DNA from: Margaritifera margaritifera
Taxonomy: Eukaryota > Mollusca > Bivalvia > Unionida > Margaritiferidae
Length of the DNA stretch: 64,000 bases
Direction of reading: 5' to 3'
Assembly: GCA_029931535.1 (NCBI GenBank)
Contig: JAQPZY010001347.1
Coordinates: forward strand, 1,461,501 to 1,525,500
Below, piece after piece: positions 21,211 to 27,288 of this stretch. Each line of letters begins with the position of its first letter. Position 1 is the stretch's first letter. The translations under genes were made by a program, and so were the position numbers. Below the pieces are notes generated by a model. That model made no database searches. It saw only the letters and a list, made by a program, of their open reading frames with translations, and was not told the origin of the DNA.

Positions 21211-22698
21211 AGCTGCATGAAAACCTTTAACTTGAACTTGCACTAAGTACCCTACAAGAACTTGAGTCCTTATAATTGTATGTGTACACTTTCCATGGGA
21301 TTTTTCTAGCGTTACATGATACCAATGGTACAAAGTTGCAAAGCCTGTCAAGACAAGAGGACCATACAGTAAATTCCTTGACACTTGCTGTAATCTATAT
21401 CATGTTTTGTTCTGTTTTTTTTTCTTCCCATAACAATGGTCTAAAATGGATCATTTTTAAATATTTAAATGAATTAAGGCCTCTCTCTCTCTCCCTCTTT
21501 GTCTGTCTGTTGGTTGGTGAGTTAGTTTTCCCTCAATGGACCCAGATCAATCTCTCTGTGGACTTATGATGGTAAAACTGAGACAAACTGACCAACAAAG
21601 AGAGAGAGAAAGAAAAAGAGAGATGAAGGATAAAAAAGAATTGTATGGTCAGTAGCAATGGTAAGTCATGCATAAAAATTAATTGCAAATTTTGAATTAC
21701 CTCGGCAAGCCCTGCCTCATTTCCTTTTAATGAAAAATTATACATCCTTTGGTATATCAAAGATACAGCAAATGTTTGTAATGAACTTGTATGATTATTT
21801 TTTGAAAGGTTAAACAAATTTTAAATGAAAAAATACACCAAAATACAATTCAAATGATAAAATGTTTATTTTCTGTAATTCTGTGACAATTCACGTGTTT
21901 ATGGTGCTGCATACAGACTTAAAATGAGAGTTTTTACAAAATAAAAAATAATTAAATCTTGTCACAGCATATACCAAAGGGTGTGCTAACCACTAGGCCA
22001 CCACCTTCCATGAGGTGTTATAACTCTGTTGTCTCACCTGACAGCCAATAGAGGACAGGAAGTTTCTTTCCCTCCTCAGCCTGGGGTGGTAGGTAGATCC
22101 CAAACTTCATGGTACATTTTGTCTCTTTACTGAAAAATGTCAAAATAGATAAAAGTGACTAAGAAACATATTAAATGCATTAGGCTACACATTGGAATCT
22201 ACTGATAACTAGAACTGTGTTCATGGAACACATATGCCCCCACCATAGTATCTGAAATGACATAACAAACCTTAACCAATATGTAATGGACAGACAGATA
22301 GACATACATGTATAACTTTTTAACAAAAATTTCTGTTCCTCTGATTTGCCCAAGATGATATTATTAGTAGACTTGAACTGATGGAGTTATCCTCAGTACA
22401 AAAATGATGATGATGATAATGAATTGGACACATCTGTTATTGAATTACTTTAAGAGCAGATCAGTGAAAGGCTGTGATAGTGAGAAAAGTTCCTAATTAT
22501 TCACAAAATTAGAAATATTGCAATAATGTACTTAAAAGAAGCTTAATTTGATTAAAATATAAACTCTTTAGCCATGAAACTATTGAAAAATGTAGCACAA
22601 AGTTGCACTTTTAGACCTCACCTTTCATGAGAATAGACCTTTTGGTACCCCCCAAACATCTTGTTGGTAGAGACCTGTGTTACTTCTGAGGATGCCAT
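254..22698 (-). CDS. ESD: S-formylglutathione hydrolase (esterase D), complete, 9 coding exons
   Basis: This cytosolic serine hydrolase cleaves S-formylglutathione to glutathione and formate, the last step of glutathione-dependent formaldehyde detoxification. Coding exons (minus strand, 5' to 3'): 22698-22622, 22129-22038, 18893-18795, 18071-17947, 14750-14686, 13194-13041, 2066-2001, 1063-962, 334-254. All have AG/GT borders and compatible phases; they sum to 861 bp, 286 codons plus stop, close to the usual 280-290. It has the family blocks [60 protein letters not shown] and [13 protein letters not shown]. The triad is S153 (GHSMGG), D230 (GKAD) and H264 (YDHSYY). No signal peptide or membrane segment is seen. 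The start is the first ATG after an acceptor at about 22713, so the 5' leader is probably split by an intron and its first exon was not found. Intron 6 alone is about 11 kb. Family assignment is close to certain; exact borders are inferred from splice consensus and phase. Confidence 0.95.
585..770. repeat. MITE-like inverted-repeat fragment in the last ESD intron
   Basis: 'CAGTGGTCTCTC' near 593 and 'GGGGACCACTG' near 757 face each other, with further 'gagaccacc' and 'ggtggtctc' blocks between. Similar pieces ('gagaccacctgtc', 'agtggtcac') occur at 54310-54500 and 56240-56310, so this looks like a dispersed short element. Confidence 0.4.
962..1063 (-). CDS. ESD: ESD coding exon 8, catalytic aspartate
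   Basis: Encodes [20 protein letters not shown], then [14 protein letters not shown]. The catalytic aspartate is D230 in GKAD. The residue before it, usually Asp in the GKDDQF block, is Ala here. 102 bp; acceptor 'aatttcag', donor GAG|GTACAA. Confidence 0.94.
1379..1693. repeat. 29-bp minisatellite, about 11 copies
   Basis: The unit reads acaagaaacctatattttct plus ctctctgtt, with small length changes in some copies. It lies in the intron between ESD exons 7 and 8. A 162-codon open frame through it is only a translation of the repeat. Confidence 0.9.
2001..2066 (-). CDS. ESD: ESD coding exon 7
   Basis: A 66-bp, 22-codon exon encoding [20 protein letters not shown] and DQ. It aligns with the AYDATHLVKSY...LDILIDQ segment of esterase D. 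Acceptor 'taatttcag', donor CAG|GTCAGT. It lies about 11 kb from exon 6, across the repeat-filled intron. Confidence 0.93.
2204..3046. repeat. MITE-like element with tandem right halves, split by a LINE fragment
   Basis: It starts CAGTGCTCCCTCACTATAAT. Three right halves of about 98 bp end in TATAGYGAGRGATCACTG-like sequence near 2374, 2474 and 3046, the inverse of the start. Each contains 'ataatgtacccc'. The LINE fragment at about 2485-2936 lies between the second and third. Confidence 0.55.
2485..2936 (-). mobile_element. 3' fragment of a non-LTR retrotransposon (LINE), decayed
   Basis: The minus strand reads [52 protein letters not shown] and, in a shifted frame, [17 protein letters not shown]. 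This is the typical C-terminus of animal LINE reverse transcriptases that end in a zinc finger. Several stops and at least one frameshift make it a dead fragment. The exact clade (jockey/CR1/RTE type) cannot be set from this piece. Confidence 0.75.
3770..3910 (+). mobile_element. hAT transposase C-terminal dimerisation fragment
   Basis: The frame reads [19 protein letters not shown], then [17 protein letters not shown] and NDDEECH before TAA. The (S)NADxER-FxxLRKIQxDxR pattern is the hAT family C-terminal motif. Sequence upstream ([13 protein letters not shown] near 3722, another frame) may be a shifted remnant. Degraded, non-functional. Confidence 0.7.
4270..4965. repeat. 53-bp minisatellite (about 11 copies) inside a dispersed repeat
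   Basis: The unit starts catctacatataaataccaa and continues tattcctactatatttcatt tgtctaccttagt; most periods are exactly 53 bp (4321, 4374, 4427). The flanks (4280-4320, 4890-4960) and the unit match the single-copy version at 14195-14300, so part of a dispersed element expanded here. Confidence 0.9.
5005..5226. mobile_element. Double-hairpin MITE, copy 1
   Basis: Ends are inverted (TACTCACGTATAATCC at 5015, GGATTATATACGAGTA at 5202). Inside are two successive hairpins: ACTGCATAGACCCAGATCTG against its complement (5047-5105), and CAAACAACATAGACCCTGAT against an imperfect complement (5130-5190). Related copies lie at 46467 and 61774. No coding capacity. Confidence 0.75.
5280..7496. repeat. 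58-bp satellite-like array, about 38 copies
   Basis: The unit is roughly aaatgtgtgaaaaactgctg + tcatggcctgcaaatcttat + caacttatgaccatggtc. Variants (55-bp units lacking 3 bp, GACAATGG, CTTCTCAG) recur at long spacings, showing block duplication. The unit is related to the dispersed repeat at 14195. Confidence 0.93.
7497..8640. other. Intron sequence without a gene
   Basis: Contains one stray copy of the GGTGCCTGGCTAAACTAGGC motif (7620-7640) that is tandemly expanded at 12272, and a G14 run at 8320-8333. Nothing else recognised. Confidence 0.5.
8642..8833 (-). mobile_element. N-terminal zinc-finger fragment of a hAT-type transposase
   Basis: The frame reads [19 protein letters not shown], then [18 protein letters not shown] and VYDIC. 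F-x2-SWL-x-F, CxxC and a 'shsGxyDI' tail are typical of the N-terminal BED/TTF-like finger in hAT transposases. After DIC the frame breaks (TGA), and a shifted frame continues [15 protein letters not shown]. Likely a fossil, possibly of the same family as the C-terminal pieces at 3770 and 24783. Confidence 0.5.
9595..10480. repeat. About 300-bp unit, nearly three tandem copies
   Basis: Each copy has 'cgaataatgaaac', 'ggagattgagaaataaaaga', 'tcaccatttataatcgtgca', 'gaaaggtcactgatc', then 'accatgtat' and 'atttgaatc'. Copies are clearly diverged. No coding potential. Confidence 0.75.
10481..11400. other. Intron sequence without a gene
   Basis: AT-rich. A 'tctactgctgtt' segment occurs twice (10597, 11079). 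Nothing else recognised on either strand. Confidence 0.4.
11415..11900. repeat. Tandem duplication of about 310 bp with CT microsatellite
   Basis: Two copies share 'ctgaatacatacaatcttac' / 'ctgaatacacatgatcttgc', a CT run, and 'aacaacaagtcttttcgag' / 'aacaaaagtctttttgag'. The first copy has (CT)n(CA)n at 11511-11542. Confidence 0.65.
12272..12727. repeat. 49-bp minisatellite, about 9 copies
   Basis: The unit is tatcagatccctgccatttc + agtggtgcctgtctaaacta + ggcataata, with few substitutions between copies. It lies in ESD intron 6, close to exon 6. Confidence 0.93.
13041..13194 (-). CDS. ESD: ESD coding exon 6, GxSxG and following block
   Basis: Completes the catalytic serine codon (S153) and encodes [39 protein letters not shown] and [12 protein letters not shown]. 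154 bp; acceptor 'cttttctttcag', donor GAG|GTAAGA. Confidence 0.96.
13750..14132. mobile_element. Fold-back MITE with arms of about 95 bp
   Basis: 13750-13846 and the reverse complement of 14033-14132 align through most of their length, including 'gagatttcctcattt' and 'gaatatgcat'. The middle (about 190 bp) is unique. No open frame of note. Confidence 0.7.
14195..14480. repeat. Dispersed repeat related to the 53-bp and 58-bp arrays
   Basis: Two diverged units of about 150 bp contain 'ctgctgtaatggtctgaaaa' / 'ttgctgtaatgacctgaaaa', 'aatctaatcaagtcatctac' and 'tttcatttgtctacctcaag'. These match the flanks and units of the arrays at 4321 and 5280. Confidence 0.7.
14686..14750 (-). CDS. ESD: ESD coding exon 5, up to the nucleophile elbow
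   Basis: Encodes [20 protein letters not shown] and H, ending inside the codon of the catalytic serine (AG|T). 65 bp; acceptor 'attgcag', donor CACAG|GTACAA. Confidence 0.94.
15000..16080. other. Intron sequence without a gene
   Basis: No coding similarity or array was recognised. Short 'ctacctacctac' tract near 15560. Confidence 0.4.
16080..17830. repeat. Degenerate repeats of about 150 bp with GGTCAnnnTGACC palindromes
   Basis: Units share 'aaatatgggtcacagtgacc', 'gagggtgtagtactcatcaa', 'gatgcatcc' and 'tttcatgattcta'. Two adjacent units near 17130-17300 and 17310-17480 are almost identical. A further group occurs at 51470-51960. Confidence 0.75.
17947..18071 (-). CDS. ESD: ESD coding exon 4
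   Basis: Encodes [19 protein letters not shown] followed by [19 protein letters not shown] and TKE. It contains the conserved GAGFYVDAT and YRMYSYV blocks. 125 bp; donor GAG|GTGAAG. Confidence 0.95.
18319..18412. repeat. Dispersed repeat, copy inverted relative to 59425
   Basis: 'tgatttccatgtgagctggc', 'cctgctggccaatgg' and 'aaaaatctgtgtcaagtcga' are the reverse complement of 59425-59520 with few changes. It lies in the ESD intron between exons 3 and 4. Confidence 0.7.
18795..18893 (-). CDS. ESD: ESD coding exon 3
   Basis: Encodes [19 protein letters not shown] and then [19 protein letters not shown] and APDTSPR are diagnostic for S-formylglutathione hydrolase. The donor CCAC|GTGAGT splits the arginine codon, which exon 4 completes. 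Confidence 0.95.
19624..19712. repeat. 22-bp minisatellite, 4 copies
   Basis: The unit acctagtacacctttacctt + gc is repeated almost without change. Confidence 0.9.
20466..20516. repeat. (TA)n(CA)n microsatellite
   Basis: A run of about 21 TA dinucleotides followed by CA repeats. Confidence 0.95.
20795..21330. repeat. Tandem duplication of about 290 bp with a GA tract
   Basis: Both copies have 'aacatgttacacaatttcat', 'ctctgcattc', 'catgaaaacctt' and 'tgtgtacactttccatggga'. A (GA)n tract at 21178-21206 lies in the second copy. Only repeat sequence is seen here, in ESD intron 2. Confidence 0.75.
22038..22129 (-). CDS. ESD: ESD coding exon 2
   Basis: Encodes [15 protein letters not shown], then LPVLYWLSG, the first strands of the alpha/beta-hydrolase fold. 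Bordered by 'tttttcag' and TCAG|GTGAGA. 92 bp (1+90+1), in phase with both neighbours. Confidence 0.93.
22622..22698 (-). CDS. ESD: ESD coding exon 1 (start codon)
   Basis: Encodes [17 protein letters not shown] and on to VYSHE. The exon probably begins at 22712 after a 'tttcag' acceptor, leaving 14 bp of 5' leader before ATG at 22698. It ends AAAG|GTGAGG, in phase 2; the split serine codon is completed by the next exon. KMFGGYQKV matches the N-terminal block of esterase D proteins. Confidence 0.9.
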
Positions 22699-22954
22699 GT
22701 TAAGATGTCTGCCTGAAATAATAATAATAATAATTATAATAAATAATAAAGAAGAGCATGTTAAAAGAATGAAAGCTTACCTGTAACAAGTATGAAATGC
22801 AGGCAGCAGTGACCCACTTATGCAATAAAGTGCAGTATACAGTAGTCCCTGTGGGACCATTTGAAAGGATGCCAGAAAGTTGGACTTTTAAACGGACAGA
22901 GGGCACCTAGAATGATTTATGCAGTCATCCACATCTTTATACACCTTTATACAC

Positions 22955-23025
22955 AAAAATGATGCTACAAAGTTGGTGCAGAATCCAGGGATAGCCTATA
23001 CTACCGACTTTGTAGCATCATTTTT
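22955..23025. repeat. Inverted repeat at the edge of the tRNA-like unit
   Basis: AAAAATGATGCTACAAAGT (22955-22973) is the exact reverse complement of 23007-23025, separated by 33 bp. The right arm recurs, with one change, before the second tRNA-like copy (23390s). Confidence 0.7.
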
Positions 23026-23264
23026 TGGTGATGTGTGCATGGTCGAGTTGGTATAGGGGTTGGTGCTTACAGGCAAGGTGATGGGTGTCGTACTTCCTTG
23101 GATCCGGGTTCGAATCTCCGTAGAGTATGAATTAAAATTCTCTAACCTGTATGATAATATTATTTATTCATATTTTAAAATTCTGTTTATGTTATCAAGC
23201 ATTCTCCTGTAGAATCCAGGGATAGCACTTTCCATTCTGTTTGGTTTATATTTGTAATTCTCTA
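22985..23264 (+). mobile_element. tRNA-headed SINE-like unit, copy 1
   Basis: TGGTCGAGTTGG (23040 on) resembles a pol III A box and GGTTCGAATCT (23107 on) a B box; each has about one mismatch to consensus. The flanks cannot pair as an acceptor stem, so this is not a working tRNA. The following 130 bp is also shared with copy 2. Confidence 0.6.
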
Positions 23265-23369
23265 TAATAACTTCTATATACCTTGATTTCTGTAGCAGGA
23301 ATCCAGATAGTCTGTGTACTTAGATGAGAATTAATTACTGGGTTGACATGCAGGTATGTCTGCTATGCA

Positions 23370-23635
23370 CGAATGCCTATACCACTGACTATGTAGCATC
23401 ATTTTTTGATGATGTGTGCATGGTCGAGATGGTATAGGGGTTAGTGCTTACAGGCAAGGTGATGGGTGCAGTAATTCGTGGATCCGGGTTCGAATCTCCG
23501 TATAGTACGAATTAAAATTCTCTAACTTGTATTATAATATTATTTATTCATATTTAAAAATTCTGTTAATGTTCTCAAGCATTCTCCTGTAGAATCCGGG
23601 ATAGCACTTTCCGCTCTTTGGTGTATATTTGTAAT

Positions 23636-23640
<5 letters not shown>
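23370..23640 (+). mobile_element. tRNA-headed SINE-like unit, copy 2
   Basis: Tandem copy of the preceding unit at about 375 bp spacing, with TGGTCGAGATGG and the same GGTTCGAATCT box. It is followed directly by a (CT)n(AT)n tract. Confidence 0.6.

Positions 23641-23702
<62 letters not shown>
23636..23702. repeat. (CT)n(TA)n microsatellite
   Basis: About 13 CT units followed by about 20 TA units. Confidence 0.95.
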
Positions 23703-23704
<2 letters not shown>

Positions 23705-23809
23705 CATTTCTTGCTTTGCTGCCACTTCTCCCTGTTCTACTCTCACTTCTCCCTATTCTGTCCAAAAGGAAAAGTCACTTCTTCCTAAAATTCAAGTCTA
23801 GCTCGACCC

Positions 23810-23812
<3 letters not shown>

Positions 23813-23873
<61 letters not shown>

Positions 23874-23874
23874 T
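23813..23874. repeat. (TA)n(CA)n microsatellite
   Basis: About 24 TA units followed by a short CA tract. Confidence 0.95.
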
Positions 23875-24076
23875 ACATACACTACTTTCAGGACAACTTT
23901 CATTGGTCTACTTAATCTGTTCATCATAAATCACTGTAAATTGTGCAAGTTTATCACTATTACCAACACAGCCTTGTACAGTTGAGCTGTATTTTTTGCT
24001 TAATATTGGTGAGGTTGTTTAACATGGTTTGTACAGTATTCAACAGTCTGAGACCAGTCTCAGCAGAGCTGAAAGT

Positions 24077-24225
24077 GACTCATATATGTACCCTTTGAAG
24101 CCTGCTGACCAGTAAGACTGTAAGAGACTCATACATGTACCTTTTAAAGCCTACTGACCAGTAAGACTTTAACTGACTCATACATGTACCCTTTGAAGCC
24201 TGCTGACCAGTAGGACTGTAAGACA
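24077..24225. repeat. 49-bp unit, 3 copies
   Basis: 'gactcatacatgtacccttt' + 'gaagcctgctgaccagtaag' begins at 24077, 24126 and 24175. Confidence 0.9.
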
Positions 24226-24782
24226 TATATCTTTATTTTTCAGCTCTTAGCATCAGACCCACCGACACTTCAAACTCTGTGATTCAGTATGCATAATGAA
24301 TAAATAATTTCCTAAAATGATGGGCCCAAGCACCTTTCCCAATCACCAAAGAAAAATCTTTGGTTTGTGCTTTAATTTCAGGTTATCTAATATGTGATTC
24401 AATGTGATATATCTTGCTACATACAGTATGTGGACAAAGTTACACCTGTGATTATTGTAACTAAATGAAACAATTTAATGAGGCCATAATGAATATTCTT
24501 GAAATGAATGTAAAATTAAATATTAGTTCATTCTGAAAAAGTAACCTCTTGATCTACTTGATATAACTACCCGATATGTGCACTTCTATGTGAGGCAAAT
24601 CATTGTCAATTGCAAAGAATGTTTCCTTAGTTTACACAGCATTATATTTTTCTATTTTTAAGTCATTCTTTTTACAAGATAGTTCAGGATTGGATTTACA
24701 GGCAGTTTGCACCCCCCCCCCCCCCACATCGCCACTGCCCTGCAAATACCACATCAACATTAGTCCTTCTGGACTAACGTAA

Positions 24783-24998
24783 ACAACATCCATCGATATA
24801 GCAACAAAAACCTGCATCGGGACAGATGCAGAAAGAGCATTTTCAATGCTTAGAAAAATGCAACAAGATTTTTTGGGAAGTTTGAACAACAATACCATCC
24901 AGTCTCAAATGAGTGCAAAGATAAACAGTAATGACACTTGCATCATCTTCAAATCCCCTAGTGAACTATTGAGCAGCAAAGTCAGTAGCTACAAGTGA
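24783..24998 (+). mobile_element. hAT transposase C-terminal fragment
   Basis: Between TAA (24780) and TGA (24996) the frame reads IDIATKTCIGTDAERAFSML, then RKMQQDFLGSLNNNTIQ, SQMSAKINSNDTCIIF and ELLSSKVSSYK. DAERAFSMLRK is the hallmark of the hAT dimerisation domain. A C14 run (24712-24725) and stops precede it, so only this piece survives. An open frame on the opposite strand is its shadow. Confidence 0.7.
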
Positions 24999-25112
24999 AT
25001 ACTGTATTAAACAGTCCAGCTACAATTTAATACTGTATTAAACAGTCCAGCTACAAGTTAATACTGTATTAAACATTCCAGCTACAAGTTAATACTGTAT
25101 TAAACAGTCCAG
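24986..25112. repeat. 32-bp unit, 4 copies
   Basis: 'agctacaagttaatactgta' + 'ttaaacagtcc' repeated with minor changes, directly after (slightly overlapping) the hAT fragment. Confidence 0.85.
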
Positions 25113-26099
25113 TGGATTTTAAAGACAGAAACTTTTTAATTTTCTTTTTTATTTAATGCTTGTGTGGTTGTGAGATCTGTGAGTGTGTGCACATTTGTGT
25201 GGGTGTTAATGATATATCACTGCTAAGTCTACCAGCTATTTTTTGTTTGGAAGTATTAAATGCTTTAAGGAATACAATTTTTATTTTATTCAATGCAGGT
25301 TTTTCAGTCAATTGTACAACATTGCTTATTTGGGTCACTGGCACTGACCCCCCTTTGGAACCACAAAACACACTTGTTTAGTCTCACCCCCTCCCCTCCC
25401 CATACTCTGGAAGGTTGGTAATTGTTTTTTCAGTGCAGGTTTTCTTTAAATATTTTCAGCTCAGTATGCAGCTTTATCTGAGACTCTCTTTTAAACTTTA
25501 TAACATCACAAATGTTTCACACCAAGCATTTTATGAACTAATGTTTCTGTCCAAATGTATAAGAAGACTGCATTCAGTTAACACAAGAAACTATACTAGC
25601 GATTCCATTCACAAGGGAATCAAACACTGCCTTGGTCGGTTGCCAACAACTATGGCTTACTCTAGTTTTCATTCTGATTCCTAATTGAAAATGAAGTTAT
25701 AAACATGTTTAGTAGCACAATCAGGAATCTTATACACTGTCCATTGTTTGAAATTTGGTTTTATAATTGTTTCCTAAATATTTATAAATCACAATTGAAC
25801 TGCTTACCCCAACACATAAATTTGAGAATCCCCTCCAAGTAGCATGAAACAAACAGTTCAAATATTATTTGTGTATTTCTTGCATGCATCTCCATTTGAA
25901 AAAACTGCTTGGTTTAGTTGCAAAAGCTGGTAGTTGATTATGTATACTTCAAGTACCCCACCCCAATTTTCATCGCTAATGTATCCCTTCAGTAACATTT
26001 GACAGTGAACAAAAACCATCGCAAATATATTTTTAAGTTGTGAAAACATTCAGATGCAGCAGTGAAAACGAAATGACAACACATATTTACACAAATTCA
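25113..26099. other. Intergenic or leader-intron sequence, nothing recognised
   Basis: Contains short C-rich runs near 25350 and 25390. No motif or family similarity was found in the short open frames here. The ESD leader intron may run through it. Confidence 0.4.
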
Positions 26100-26600
26100 A
26101 CCTTGAAAACACACTGGCGTACTACCCGGCAAGAAAGTGCGACCGTAGCACGAAGCATTGATTCAATACCTTATAAGAAATAGTTATAATTAAACTTTCA
26201 ATTTTTTAAAATATATATCGTAGTTAGCATATTAGAAAATGATTTTCATGAATGACATTTGACATTTTAGAGATAAAAAGAAAATTTGGCTCAAATTGTC
26301 ACCATTTCACAAAATTTTGTGATAAACAACGGTTTACAAGGCGTAATAATATCCAAGATGTCTGCGCCCATGTCGTTGTCGAATGATCAAAATATTCACA
26401 CAACACCGTTACCCTTTGACAAATCGTTATAGCTCAAACTAATGTACACCCAACCATGGGAACAGATGCGGATAGAAACAATAAATCCATGATTCTTATA
26501 TATCTACAATGTTGTAAGAAAGAAACTTTAATTTCAGCACAGATGTTAACGTCATAAAACAATGGGGGTGGGGGTCATTTAAGATCAGAGATAAACGAAA
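26100..26600. promoter_or_regulatory. Probable promoter region between the divergent genes
   Basis: This stretch is unique-looking and richer in CpG than its surroundings (26115-26160, 26340-26400). It lies between the two head-to-head genes and contains 'CCAAGATGTCTGCGCCC', which resembles a YY1-type initiator. No TATA box could be assigned. The ESD leader exon and the transporter first exon are expected here or nearby. This is inferred from gene layout. Confidence 0.35.
26489..26513 (+). CDS. Possible first coding exon of the transporter
   Basis: ATG at 26489 opens eight codons (MILIYLQC) plus one base before a good donor (T|GTAAGA). The single leftover base is the phase exon A needs and would give a Tyr at the junction. 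The peptide is short and hydrophobic, and other first exons are possible, so this is only a candidate. Confidence 0.22.
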
Positions 26601-27246
26601 GAAGAATGAGGTCAGATATCATACACTGTTTTGCTGATCATAGGTGCTGAAATGTATTTCAATATCAGCTTTTTATGGCTAAGTCAGAATTTATAATTCA
26701 ATATTTTAAGTTGAATGGTTTTATAATTTCTTCAATGTAAGGTAATGGTTTTGAATTAAAGATCTCTCTAAAGAATTATGAAATCAAGGTATGTGGACAA
26801 AAGTCTAGGGGAAAAAATGGTTATCATTGGAATGATTATGAAAGACAGACAAACTAACAGAAAGAAAATGCAGATTAAGTTTTGAAGGAAAAAAAGTTCC
26901 CTAGTATTTTAGCAATGAGTTTTGGGAATTTAGTGTAGTTTGAACTCCAGCTCTACACTTAATTCAAAACATGTAGCATTTTACAGTTTAGCATGTTCTT
27001 CAGTCTTTCACATGCCAAAATAATAGATGGATTACATATGAGTGGTGTCAAGTGGGTCCTAATCTTAGAAAAGTTAAAAACATCCTTCATGCCCCTCTTT
27101 TTTTTTCAGCCTCATTTTGAATTTTTTTTGAGGGAGAGATTTTGATTTTTAGAGTATGCTAGGTTGAGGTAACTTGCATTTGAGAAGAAACAGTTCTTGC
27201 TTGTAATAAAGAACAAATGTCATAAACCTTTATTCTATTTTTACAG
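26600..27246. other. Probable first intron of the transporter
   Basis: AT-rich with a polypyrimidine tract before the acceptor at 27246. No coding exon with a phase-1 donor was found here. Confidence 0.4.
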
Positions 27247-27288
27247 ACTTTGTGACGATTGCTACCATTCTTGGGGTTGGTATACTTG
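27247..27288 (+). CDS. Transporter exon A, TM1
   Basis: Encodes FVTIATILGVGILG, the unwound-helix TM1 motif of APC-fold transporters. Acceptor 'tttttacag', donor CTTG|GTAAGT. It starts with two bases (AC) of a split codon, so a phase-1 upstream exon is needed. Confidence 0.85.

Noticed and set aside
23034..23130. Functional tRNA gene
   Set aside because: The A and B boxes are present, but the ends cannot form an acceptor stem and no anticodon arm is clear.
24632..24898. Minus-strand 88-codon frame
   Set aside because: It is antisense to the hAT C-terminal fragment and runs through the poly-C tract.
26358..26432. MSAPMSLSNDQ... as first permease exon
   Set aside because: The frame stops at TAG 26430 and no good donor of the needed phase lies inside it.
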